Source: Candidatus Lokiarchaeota archaeon (lineage in GTDB: Archaea; Asgardarchaeota; Thorarchaeia; Thorarchaeales; Thorarchaeaceae). From it: DNA of 64,000 bases. Of the stretch, positions 34,313 through 42,538 are shown one piece after another; the stretch's first letter is position 1; each line of letters opens with the position of its first letter. The notes beneath the pieces are model-generated. The model was not told the origin of the DNA, did not search any database, and worked only from the letters and a program-made list of their open reading frames with translations. The stretch covers positions 32,182 to 96,181 of the forward strand of contig WJIL01000009.1 of assembly GCA_014730275.1 (NCBI GenBank), read 5' to 3'. The position numbers and the translations under genes are program-made.

Positions 34313-35505
34313 GAATCGAGAAATACGCCGATATGATATACGCCTGCGGTCGATGCAACTTCTGCCGAGGCTTTGATTTTGATAACAGATGTCCGCAGCT
34401 CAATCTACAGCGTTGGGAATCCGCCACGGGTAGAGGAAAGATGGCTATTGCTCGAGGGCTTCTGGAAGGCGATTTGGACTACACAGAAGATCTAGTTCCG
34501 CGTATATTCGGGTGTTTCATGTGTGCTAGATGTACTGAGGAATGTAAGAAAGCCGCTGAGATTGACATACTTGCCATTACAAAAGCCATGCGTGCTGATT
34601 TTGTCGACAATGATGTACCTATTCCTGAAGGCGGGGATCACATGGCAGAAACCGCAATAGAAAGTGGCAATATCTTTGCTGATACACCTGAAGCTCACAC
34701 AGCGTGGGCTGAAGGACTCAAGTTCACTAAAGGCTCTGGTATGCTTTTCTTCCCTGGTTGTCTGGCAAGTCATCGATTCAAAGAGAAGACAAGAATTCTG
34801 GTGCGTGTGCTTCAAGAAGCTGGTTATGAAATGGATTTGCTCGAGGGCGAAAAAACCTGCTGTGGAACCCCGTTCTGGGTGACAGGAAAAGATGACAAAG
34901 CGGAGGAATGGGCTGCAAATTTCCTGAAGCGACTCGAAAAACGAGGCGTAGAAGAAATCATCACTCCATGTCCAAGCTGTTTCAGAGCTTTTGATGAAGT
35001 ATATCCAGAGCTGCTAAACGTAGAGGAATTTCCGATTAAGGTTAGACATACAAGTGGAGTACTTGAAGAAATTGTTGAAGAAGACAGGCTTGATTTGAAG
35101 AAAGAAATCAACAAGAAAGTAACCTACCATGATCCCTGCGAGATAGGTAGATATCGTGATATCTACGAACCCGCTCGGAATGCTCTGAAGGCGATACCTG
35201 GGCTTCAACTTGTGGAAATGGAGCGAAATCGTGATGAAGCCTTTTGTTGTGGAGGTGGCGGCGGTATCAAAATCATGGATGAAGATGCTTCCAACGAAAT
35301 CGCCGTGGAGCGGCTACAGGATGCACTAGATACTGGAGTAGATTTGCTTAGTACCATTTGCCCTGCTTGCGAGCTGAACCTTACACATGCAACTTACATC
35401 GAAGACGTTCATATGCGGGTACTTGATGTGGCTGAGCTCTTAGCTGTCTCAGCAGGTATTGAAGACGAAGAGATTCTTGATCCATATTACTTCCCTGAGG
35501 ATTGA
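34309..35505 (+). CDS. Fe-S oxidoreductase with two CCG domains (GlcF/HdrD-like)
   Basis: Electron-transfer subunit of 398 residues. Two N-terminal 4Fe-4S motifs (CGRCNFC...C and CFMCARCTEEC) are followed by two cysteine-rich CCG domains: PGCLAS...CCGTPF...CPSCFRAF and HDPCEIGR...CCGGGGG...CPACELN. The CCG domains hold noncubane-type clusters in HdrB relatives. It overlaps the FAD oxidase by ATGA and so is translated with it. It may deliver electrons to a membrane carrier or thiol/disulfide couple; no membrane anchor is in the operon. Confidence 0.9.
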   Translation: MRIEKYADMIYACGRCNFCRGFDFDNRCPQLNLQRWESATGRGKMAIARGLLEGDLDYTEDLVPRIFGCFMCARCTEECKKAAEIDILAITKAMRADFVDNDVPIPEGGDHMAETAIESGNIFADTPEAHTAWAEGLKFTKGSGMLFFPGCLASHRFKEKTRILVRVLQEAGYEMDLLEGEKTCCGTPFWVTGKDDKAEEWAANFLKRLEKRGVEEIITPCPSCFRAFDEVYPELLNVEEFPIKVRHTSGVLEEIVEEDRLDLKKEINKKVTYHDPCEIGRYRDIYEPARNALKAIPGLQLVEMERNRDEAFCCGGGGGIKIMDEDASNEIAVERLQDALDTGVDLLSTICPACELNLTHATYIEDVHMRVLDVAELLAVSAGIEDEEILDPYYFPED

Positions 35506-35551
35506 AATGGCGAGTGAAATGAGACAAGCCGGTGGATAATGTTTTTACAAC

Positions 35552-36187
35552 GTGTTCGGACTGCAGGGTATGGAGACGAGCTTTGAATACGTAGGTTGGG
35601 AACGCCTTTACGAACTCTGCTTCCGGCTCTATGAGCGAATAACTAGGACCGATTTCGTGCCTGATGCTATTATTGGAATCGCTCGAGGTGGGTGGGTTCC
35701 AGCGAGAATCTTGTCAGATTTATTTTTCATGAATGAAACTGCAAATGTTAAAGTTGACCTCTACAGAGGGATATTTGCTCGTGACAAAGGAGCGAAGGTA
35801 AGCCAATCAATCCCCGATGAATGTGAATGGGATGACCCTCTAGTCGTTGATGATGTATCGGATAGTGGTGAGAGCATGATAGCCGCGCTTGATCATCTTC
35901 GGGATCGTGGTCTCAACGATATGAAGACGGCTTGCTTGCACATGAAACCGGGTACTAATTTAGTGCCAGATTTCTATGTGGAGGAAACAAGCTCGTGGAT
36001 TGTGTATCCTTGGGAGCTGAAAGAATTTGTATTTACCTATGCTACTCAAATAGCAAAGGAGGATGCATCACTGGAGGATATGGAGCAAGATTTACTGGAT
36101 CTGTATCTGCCCCTTCACTATGTACGATTCTTTCTGGAACAGTGGAAAGAACGTGGTGGGCGTGATGCATTCGAGATGAAGCAGTAA
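35552..36187 (+). CDS. Phosphoribosyltransferase family protein
   Basis: Type I PRTase fold, 211 residues. It has the PRPP motif DPLVVDDVSDSGESM with the two acidic residues, and an upstream IIGIARGGWVPAR phosphate loop. The archaeal xanthine/hypoxanthine PRTases are similar in size and in the late W-I-V-Y-P-W-E segment (SSWIVYPWE here), which favours purine salvage. A 60-residue helical tail follows. GTG at 35552 or ATG at 35570 could start it; neither has a clear ribosome site, and TGTTTTTAC upstream could be a weak promoter. Confidence 0.82.
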   Translation: MFGLQGMETSFEYVGWERLYELCFRLYERITRTDFVPDAIIGIARGGWVPARILSDLFFMNETANVKVDLYRGIFARDKGAKVSQSIPDECEWDDPLVVDDVSDSGESMIAALDHLRDRGLNDMKTACLHMKPGTNLVPDFYVEETSSWIVYPWELKEFVFTYATQIAKEDASLEDMEQDLLDLYLPLHYVRFFLEQWKERGGRDAFEMKQ

Positions 36188-36239
36188 AAGAAGTGAATCC
36201 AGTTGCGTTTCTGACCACTTTTTGGTTGAGGGTACAGAT

Positions 36240-36587
36240 TCAGGCTCCACCAACAGCAGCTATCATGAAGACCACTATATCGCCATCATTTAGTTTCGTG
36301 TCATAACCTTGGTGTGCAACCATATTCTGTCCATTCACCAGAACTATGGCTTCCCTTCTAAGGGTGGTATTGTCCTGTTCGTCTAGATAGACTTCGAACC
36401 TGTCCTGATATGATTCACGGAGGTCTTGCATCAACTCCCTTACCGTCGCATTTTCTTGTGTCTTGAAGCTGAATCTCTTATGCTCGTGAGGCTTTAGACC
36501 CTTATTCAGAAGCTTTACGAACAGTTCAGTCAATGGTGGTTCTCCTTTTGGTTTTGGGCCATATTTCGAATTAAAGTTTATTAACAT
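36240..36587 (-). CDS. MoaD/ThiS/ubiquitin-like beta-grasp protein ending in GGA
   Basis: Beta-grasp protein of about 115 residues. The core ENATVRELMQDL, REAIVLVNGQNM and LNDGDIVVFMIAAVGG matches MoaD/SAMP/Urm1-type sulfur carriers and modifiers. Unlike them it does not stop at Gly-Gly: the codons are GGT GGA GCC TGA, leaving a terminal Ala. About 30 extra residues (GPKPKGEPPLTELFVKLLNKG) sit between the first strands. The ATG at 36587 is chosen because the frame upstream to 36653 adds sequence unlike the family. No E1-like or JAMM peptidase gene is near. It could need trimming before activation, or the Ala may simply end conjugation ability. Confidence 0.8.
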   Translation of the reverse strand: MLINFNSKYGPKPKGEPPLTELFVKLLNKGLKPHEHKRFSFKTQENATVRELMQDLRESYQDRFEVYLDEQDNTTLRREAIVLVNGQNMVAHQGYDTKLNDGDIVVFMIAAVGGA

Positions 36588-36716
36588 GTAGTTTGGGCAT
36601 GTCATCTGTATGCTGTTAAGAATCAGCAAGACTTTGTAGCATACCGACGACAAAACATTAATCTGTATGCTTATGATTTCGATTTAGCTAAACCTAGTAC
36701 AAAGCTCTTCTGGGGC

Positions 36717-37508
36717 GTGACTCCTATTACAGAAAGCAACAGAACTACATTGAAAGAATGGCTTGCAAAGAATGCACGTGAAGATCCTATTCACTACAGA
36801 GACATAGCCGAGGAACTTGGGAGAGACCCCCGGTCGGTTTCTGCTTCGCTTTCTATCGAGAAACGGAATGCTGAGGAAGAGAATAGGCCAGCGTATTTTG
36901 TTAGAGTAGCGCCTGGACTGTATCGCTACAATGATTTATGCGAGGGGGCTGTTGACGAAGAGCTTATCTCCGAGGTTAGGCACAGAGCTGATGACTTTAA
37001 CAAGGCAACACGTGCGAAAATGCGAAAGAGAATTGCTGAACTCTCCTTCGATGCATTTGTTGAGCTAGCCAAGATTGTGATGGTCAACATTCGAGCACGA
37101 GTAGAACATGATGAAGATCTTTCTGCTGTAGAACGATACGACAATACTGTAGTCTTTTTGAACTCCTGGCGAGATGATTCGGGCGATAGCACAGTTGTGT
37201 TTCATGTCAAAAAATGTGATTATGACGAAGAAATTGGTCCGGATACTATTCAGAAAATCCGTGGAATGCTTCCCAAGTATCGGGCGAATCAGGGCGTTCT
37301 CATAACAAATGGCAAGGTAAACAAGGAAGGTCGTGACGAAGCCCTTGGTTATGATCCTGGTGGATTCAAGGTTTCTGTACCGCCGGTACATCTGATGGAT
37401 ATAGAAATTATTCTTAACGTTCTGACTGAAAGCAGAACAGGCGTGAAGTCTCGAAAAGTAGAAGTTCTGCTCCTCGATGAAAGCTTCTTTGATAGTCTAT
37501 CTCTGTAG
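36717..37508 (+). CDS. Winged-helix (HARE-HTH-like) + Mrr-like nuclease-fold protein
   Basis: 263-residue protein with two parts. Residues 1-75 form a helix-turn-helix similar to HARE-HTH/HB1 domains (DPIHYRDIAEELGRDPRSVSAS and then FVRVAPGLYR). Residues 105-220 resemble the Mrr/PD-(D/E)xK restriction fold: LSFDAFVELAKIVM, then VVFLNSW, VVFHVKKCD and GVLITNGKVNKEGRDEA, the last matching the G-x-x-x-T-x-x-x-xx-x-A-xx-A element. In active Mrr proteins the second block reads (Q/E)xK; here it is H-V-K, so catalysis is doubtful. It is a lone gene with no methylase. It could be a DNA-binding regulator derived from a restriction enzyme. Confidence 0.6.
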   Translation: MTPITESNRTTLKEWLAKNAREDPIHYRDIAEELGRDPRSVSASLSIEKRNAEEENRPAYFVRVAPGLYRYNDLCEGAVDEELISEVRHRADDFNKATRAKMRKRIAELSFDAFVELAKIVMVNIRARVEHDEDLSAVERYDNTVVFLNSWRDDSGDSTVVFHVKKCDYDEEIGPDTIQKIRGMLPKYRANQGVLITNGKVNKEGRDEALGYDPGGFKVSVPPVHLMDIEIILNVLTESRTGVKSRKVEVLLLDESFFDSLSL

Positions 37509-37535
37509 GCTTGATGCTTTACAAGGTGCTGAGAA

Positions 37536-38774
37536 ATGCCTGTAGAGCATTTGGATTTGAAGGCTTATATCCGTCCTAAAGATTCCTTCTTGAAAGTAGA
37601 GGGAACTTTTGATGTATCTGAAGTCAATGATTCCCTTGAAATCTTGTTAAATCCGTGCCTTGAATTGATGACAATTGAAATCCGTAGCGAAGATGGCTGG
37701 GCAGGGGCCGAATTCACCGAGGAGCGTCCCCCCAAAGACATCTTCATGCCCGTTGCATCTTACAGGGTTACTATTCCAGAATCCCATAATGAAGGAGATG
37801 AGATTACTTTCCGCACCGAATACAGGGGGCGCCTATACAGGTATTTTTTCAATACAACCAGAATACGTGAGGATTTCGTTGAGCTGGCCATATACGCTCC
37901 TTGGTATCCAATGACTTCCTTCAGTGACCGTCCGTCCTACCATCTTGAACTCGATGGCCCTGATGATTGGACTTGGATTGCTAACGCTTCATTAGTATCA
38001 GAAAAACCCCTCATTTGGAGCGCGGAAACACCTAGAACTGATATAACTCTTCATGGGAGACCATCAGAAAATAGCATATCAGCTGAGGATAGTGAATTAT
38101 TCTGGGGAGAGTCACGATATCTTGAACCGCTCTTGCCCCTAGAGGACGAATTCAAGCCATTCATGAAACTCATCAAAGAGTGGCTGGGTCCAACGGATAA
38201 TGACAAGTTGAAAATCGTCCTTGTGCCGAGAGATTTTGGTGGTGGTTACTCCCGTAGCGGTATGGTAGTTTTGCAGGACGATATTGCGGTTGACATGACC
38301 GGTAGCAAGAAAAAAGCTATTCTCAAATACTGGGCGCATGAATACGCTCATTTCTGGTGGAAAAAGACTACAGTTGACGAATATCACAACTGGATTGATG
38401 AGGCTCTTGCCGAATATACCGCGAGACTCGCATGTGAGGATGTAATTGGAGAGGCATACTTCGAAGAATTGATTGAGAATCTTAGAAAGGCTATAAGGAA
38501 TGAAGACGATTTGCCCCCGATTAAGGAAATCAAACGTCAGCATCCGAAGGCTCAAACTGTTTTCTATGTCTATGGATCTTTAATATTTCATGAGATCCGT
38601 CAAGAAATTGGCAAAGAGAAGTTCATTGATTTTCTTCATGCTTTCGCACAGAAGGAAGTAAATTCCAAAATAATCACCACCAATGACTTGATAGACACAC
38701 TAGATGAGACAACCGACCGGGACTGGAAAGATTACATCGAGGACAGAATCATGATGCAACCAGCTCCGATTTAG
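37536..38774 (+). CDS. M1-like gluzincin metallopeptidase
   Basis: Zinc peptidase-like protein of 412 residues. The N-terminal 190 residues form a beta-rich domain similar to the M1 N-domain; the catalytic domain carries H268-E-x2-H272 in WAHEYAHFWW and the third ligand in NWIDEALAEYTA. The spacing between the second His and the Glu is 16 residues rather than the 18 typical of M1, and the GAMEN substrate motif is not seen (SGMVVLQDD occupies that place). A Tyr in FYVYGSLIF may match the transition-state Tyr. It follows the Mrr-like gene by 27 nt, so they may be cotranscribed. No signal peptide. Confidence 0.75.
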   Translation: MPVEHLDLKAYIRPKDSFLKVEGTFDVSEVNDSLEILLNPCLELMTIEIRSEDGWAGAEFTEERPPKDIFMPVASYRVTIPESHNEGDEITFRTEYRGRLYRYFFNTTRIREDFVELAIYAPWYPMTSFSDRPSYHLELDGPDDWTWIANASLVSEKPLIWSAETPRTDITLHGRPSENSISAEDSELFWGESRYLEPLLPLEDEFKPFMKLIKEWLGPTDNDKLKIVLVPRDFGGGYSRSGMVVLQDDIAVDMTGSKKKAILKYWAHEYAHFWWKKTTVDEYHNWIDEALAEYTARLACEDVIGEAYFEELIENLRKAIRNEDDLPPIKEIKRQHPKAQTVFYVYGSLIFHEIRQEIGKEKFIDFLHAFAQKEVNSKIITTNDLIDTLDETTDRDWKDYIEDRIMMQPAPI

Positions 38775-38893
38775 TGTAATACCTCACTGACAGGTTTTCC
38801 TATATCGAATTTTGATTTTCAGAATTGGAATCAACCAGTCCCTAGATTGTTATTGAGAAGGACCGTAGAACAACCTGCTGGTTGTTAAAGTCG

Positions 38894-38900
38894 TATATAA
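38894..38900 (+). promoter_or_regulatory. TATA box of the APC permease gene
   Basis: TATATAA lies 31 nt before the GTG at 38928. A TSS around 38923-38927 would make a nearly leaderless message starting at that GTG; if instead the TTG at 39003 is used, the leader would be about 75 nt. Confidence 0.5.
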
Positions 38901-38927
38901 GCAATTCTGGCGAAGCTTTTTAACTCA

Positions 38928-40547
38928 GTGTGCCAACAATCTTTAGTGTCGATTCACGTCGACAAGCGTGAAAGAGAACAAGGAAAAGGAGAAGAACGCA
39001 AGTTGAGCGACGAGGAAGAACTACTATTCGTTAGGGAATCCTCTGGCCTCGTAAAGGAAGTCGGTTCTGCGTTTGCGCTAATCTTACCGATTGCGCTGAC
39101 ATTGGGCCCGTATTTCCATTATGTAGCACCACAGATTAGCACTTGGTTCCCAGGTGCACATCTGACGCCTACGTTCGCTGTTGGAACGTTTGCAATTCTG
39201 TTTGAGGGTGTTGGAACTATGATTCTGATGCTCTCTATGCCTCGGTCTGGAGCCTCATACCACTTCGCAGGTAGAGGCCTTAGTCCGATATTTGGTGTTA
39301 TGGAAGGCTGGAGAAGCGTGATTGCTAACCCCGTTTTCAGAGGATCATCGAGCTTCTTTGCTACGAAGGTCTTCGCTGGTGGTGTTGTTGTCATGGGTAA
39401 TGCCGCTGACAATACTGCCCTGATGAACTTCGGGGGGCTATTGCTGTCTGATACATTTGAAGGTCAGCTGTGGCTGGTAATCGTTGCGCTTGTCTTGACT
39501 TTTGTGGGCTTCATATTCTCCTATCTTAGCGTGAAACATCTCGGATACTTCTTCGTTATCCTCGGAATCGTCAACATCGCCGCACTCATTGTGTCGGACA
39601 TTGTAATGCTGATGAATCCGATGACGGAGACTATCTGGAATAGCGTGTTTGACGCCACAGAAAATCAGTATGATGCGATTATGGCTGGAATTGATACCGC
39701 GCCCTTCGAGACTCTCGATTGGGGTGCTGTAGGTGCAGCGTTGGTAACTGCCATCGGTATCATGTGGCCGTATCTGATCATGCCGGTTGCTGGAGAGGTT
39801 TCGCAGCCCAGTAAGAACATTCCTCTAAGTACTGTTGGTGGTGTTATCGGAATCGGTGCCACATTCTTGTTGTCAACCTTTGCTCTTGAGTACTGCATGG
39901 GCAATTTCTTGTACGCTGAGATTGCTTCAGGTGTTGTATTCCCAGGGTTTGGCAACTTCGCTGCAGTGATTCTTGGTAATAGTCCTCTTGCGTGGTTTGT
40001 TGTGCTTTCGCCATTGTATGCGAGTATCCTTGATTCACCCAGCAACGCACTTTGGGTTACAAGGCCATTCCATGCTATGGCAATGGATAGGCTCTGCCCC
40101 GAGGCATTTGCCAAGGTGCATCCTAAGTACCATGTCCCACACATTTCTCTCTACTTCTGGTTAATCATCCAGATTGTTATGGTAGTGATGTCACTATTCT
40201 TTGACATCTATGTTGCCATTGGTGTCGCGTTCACATACGTGTTCATCCGTTGGCAGTTCGCACTTGTAGAAGTGTCGCTACCATACTATAGACCGCACTT
40301 ATGGGAGAGAAGCGGGGCTTGGGAGATTGCAGGCTTTCCAATCGTCTCTATAGCCGGTTTGATTAGTGGTGCAGTCTTCTTCTATGCCGTTGTCAGCTTT
40401 GTGCCTTCAACAGGCGTAGCATTTGAGACATTATTTACTGTCGGACTCTATACGTTCGCACAGTTAATGTACATCTACTACGGTAGGCAGTTGAAAGCAG
40501 ACGGCATTGACATGGCCGCCATATTTGGACAACTTCCGCCAGAGTAA
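38928..40547 (+). CDS. APC-superfamily amino acid/amine permease
   Basis: Membrane transporter of up to 539 residues with about 12-13 spans. The first helix region GSAFALILPIALTLGP and the conserved SMPRSGASYHFAGRGLSPIFG after helix 2 mark the amino acid-polyamine-organocation superfamily. Two starts are possible: GTG 38928, right after the predicted TSS, or TTG 39003, which has AAAGGAG about 10 nt upstream and would remove a 25-residue polar leader. An intrinsic terminator follows the stop. Substrate unknown; amino acids or amines for fermentation would fit the gene content of the window. Confidence 0.87.
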   Translation: MCQQSLVSIHVDKREREQGKGEERKLSDEEELLFVRESSGLVKEVGSAFALILPIALTLGPYFHYVAPQISTWFPGAHLTPTFAVGTFAILFEGVGTMILMLSMPRSGASYHFAGRGLSPIFGVMEGWRSVIANPVFRGSSSFFATKVFAGGVVVMGNAADNTALMNFGGLLLSDTFEGQLWLVIVALVLTFVGFIFSYLSVKHLGYFFVILGIVNIAALIVSDIVMLMNPMTETIWNSVFDATENQYDAIMAGIDTAPFETLDWGAVGAALVTAIGIMWPYLIMPVAGEVSQPSKNIPLSTVGGVIGIGATFLLSTFALEYCMGNFLYAEIASGVVFPGFGNFAAVILGNSPLAWFVVLSPLYASILDSPSNALWVTRPFHAMAMDRLCPEAFAKVHPKYHVPHISLYFWLIIQIVMVVMSLFFDIYVAIGVAFTYVFIRWQFALVEVSLPYYRPHLWERSGAWEIAGFPIVSIAGLISGAVFFYAVVSFVPSTGVAFETLFTVGLYTFAQLMYIYYGRQLKADGIDMAAIFGQLPPE

Positions 40548-40557
40548 TTCAGTGTAA

Positions 40558-40598
40558 GAAAGAGAGCCGCAAGCTCTCTTTCCTTTCTTATTTTTTCT
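40558..40598 (+). terminator. Intrinsic-type terminator after APC permease
   Basis: GAAAGAGAGC (40558-40567) and GCTCTCTTTC (40573-40582) are perfect inverted copies around CGCAA, followed by the T-rich run CTTTCTTATTTTTTCTT. This is the clearest hairpin-plus-T terminator in the window. Confidence 0.75.
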
Positions 40599-40697
40599 TC
40601 TGTAAATTCCATGTAGAATGTAGTTCTGGGCGATTGACTATTTCACGCTGAGTCCATTTTGGCAGCGTGCACAGCATGCAAGAGGCTGTTTTAGATT

Positions 40698-41666
40698 CTA
40701 CCAGTCTTCCTCTTCTTCAAAATCATAAATTGGTGGAAATCCATTGCGGCTTGCCTTTGAAGCAAATGGTTCCAGTTTGTCCCACGTTCGGTGGAATCTT
40801 GAAGGAAAGGACCAAGGCCGAATCAAGAGAAATTGATCGACTTCAGTCTTTGATTCGTATAGTTCGAGCGTGTCCTGTGCAGCTCGAAGGATTTCCTTCC
40901 TGGAGCCCTCTTCAAAGACCTGTTGTCGAAATGTGTAGATTTCATCATACCATTGGTAACAAATGAAATCTCCGTCTAGGTAAATGTCTTCCACGTATCG
41001 CCATGGCCAGAAAGCCGACATTTGCTCTAGTTGAAATCCTGCTCCGTAGAAGTCAATTGCCATACCCTCTTCAGCGAATACGTATGTTGGCCCCCGTTCA
41101 CGCCATTTCCCCCCTCTGGGTTTCTTTTTTGGCCCTTTTCGTAACCAGTCGTGCCATTTTGTATCAAACGAGTGTAATACAGTAACATGATTAAGCATGT
41201 ATTTCACAGCGGAAGCTGTGGCATGATGTGCTAGCCGTGGAAGCTGAGGCCTTTCCACGTAGTTTTGAACTACCTCTCTAACTTGAGTAGTATCGTCTTT
41301 CGGGATATACGCCCAAATCTGAAAATATTCGTTTTCGCTTGGCATAAGAAAAATGAACAGCATGCCGGCTTCAGCAATTGGTTCGAAGTTCTCTGGTAGA
41401 GTTTCATCACTTGGCCAGCTCTCGTCCTCTTCACAGAGCATTACATCACAGCTCTCGTAGGATATGACATCATCCCAGGAGACATCATAGTCAGTAGTAT
41501 AGGTCCGAAATCGCTTTTCGCGTTCCAAGAAGAAATGGGCACCATCAGCTGTTATTCGTAGCTCGTTCTTTGATGGTTCGTATGGATGCTTACCCGTATA
41601 CTCCAGTAGTTCGCTTTTTCCGTCGTCTGGCATGTTGGAAACCTGACCGTTATCTTTCCGGAGCAT
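40698..41666 (-). CDS. Unknown protein, two PH-like halves
   Basis: Soluble acidic protein of 322 residues from no family I know. Two segments look alike in order of elements: residues 30-120 (LRITADGAHFFLERE ... DVSWDDVISYESCDV) and 195-285 (TYVFAEEGMAIDFYG ... FWPWRYVEDIYLDGD). Each ends in a helix (REVVQNYV, RKEILRAAQDTLELY). This strand-strand-strand-helix pattern with a W-x-D-V-I/W-R-Y-V-E-D-I turn is what PH/GRAM or bacterial PH-like domains look like. It would suggest membrane or peptide binding, but that is a visual judgement. Alternative start at ATG 41633. Confidence 0.55.
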   Translation of the reverse strand: MLRKDNGQVSNMPDDGKSELLEYTGKHPYEPSKNELRITADGAHFFLEREKRFRTYTTDYDVSWDDVISYESCDVMLCEEDESWPSDETLPENFEPIAEAGMLFIFLMPSENEYFQIWAYIPKDDTTQVREVVQNYVERPQLPRLAHHATASAVKYMLNHVTVLHSFDTKWHDWLRKGPKKKPRGGKWRERGPTYVFAEEGMAIDFYGAGFQLEQMSAFWPWRYVEDIYLDGDFICYQWYDEIYTFRQQVFEEGSRKEILRAAQDTLELYESKTEVDQFLLIRPWSFPSRFHRTWDKLEPFASKASRNGFPPIYDFEEEEDW

Positions 41667-41759
41667 CTGAGTCCCTTTTTAGACCTTCGCTATTTGGTGA
41701 CCTTAATCGGAAGGATTAATACGACGGCGCCGTAGCAGTGGTTTCTGAGGCTTCTGCCG

Positions 41760-42470
41760 ATGAGTCACTCGATTAAGAAAAAGCCCGCAAAAAAGGTGAA
41801 AATCAATCTTGATGATTTTGAATTCTCCCCAAGCGGCCTTGACCTTCAATGGACCAAGGACCTAATAACGGTTCTAGATGGATATCGAATCCATCGAACC
41901 TACGATCTAACATTCATCGAGAGAGGAATTGGTGAGGGAGAGCTTCCCCGAAGCTTCGTAAAACAGTACAAAGTAATTCGTGCGGTTCTGCACAAGTTTG
42001 CCGGTATCGGTCCCCAAGTTCCTGATGTCAAAAAGCTTCTCACAAGACGACAAGTCATACAAACAACTGCACTGATAACAATAACAATCGCATTTCCGCT
42101 GCTCGTGTTAACATGGGTTTTCAACTGGAGCCACTTGGAATGGTTTGCGTTTCCATTTGCTATAGGTGCGGGTGCATTCCTGTTTGCAGCATGGACAGCT
42201 GGTGCTTGGTACAATCGGAAAATAGCATGGAAAATTCAGAGTCATATAGAAGAACACGAAGACGACCTAGCGCGAGAGCGCCGTCATCTGAAGAAATGGG
42301 TGACGAAACTCATTGGTCATGCCAAGCGACTCATGAGGAAGGAGGAAGAGGACCCTGAAGATCATCCGGTGAAGTTCTTCATGGACGATTATCCCCGGAT
42401 AACTGTCGTAAAAGAGCCAAATTGGCATCGCAAGCACTACGAAGTACTGCTAGAATCTAGCTCAACTTGA
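41760..42470 (+). CDS. Unknown membrane protein with two spans
   Basis: 236-residue protein. A basic N-terminus (KKKPAKKVK) and a soluble helical region are followed by two adjacent membrane helices (TTALITITIAFPLLVLTWV and WFAFPFAIGAGAFLFAAWT) and a basic, charged helix (HIEEHEDDLARERRHLKKW) before a short soluble tail. Both ends are therefore predicted inside the cell. It is divergent from the PH-like gene and convergent with the DUF917 gene. No motif points to a function. Confidence 0.6.
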   Translation: MSHSIKKKPAKKVKINLDDFEFSPSGLDLQWTKDLITVLDGYRIHRTYDLTFIERGIGEGELPRSFVKQYKVIRAVLHKFAGIGPQVPDVKKLLTRRQVIQTTALITITIAFPLLVLTWVFNWSHLEWFAFPFAIGAGAFLFAAWTAGAWYNRKIAWKIQSHIEEHEDDLARERRHLKKWVTKLIGHAKRLMRKEEEDPEDHPVKFFMDDYPRITVVKEPNWHRKHYEVLLESSST

Positions 42471-42495
42471 TATGCTCTGGAAAAATGAGAAAGGA

Positions 42496-42532
42496 CTGGG
42501 AATGCAGCAGAATAAGCTGCATTGTTCCCCAG
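42496..42532. terminator. Hairpin between convergent genes
   Basis: AATGCAGC (42501-42508) pairs with GCTGCATT (42516-42523) around AGAATAA; an outer CTGGG/CCCAG stem extends it to 42496-42532. It starts 26 nt after the two-span membrane gene and ends 7 nt from the DUF917 stop, so it could end both transcripts. Confidence 0.5.
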
Positions 42533-42538
42533 TTGCTC

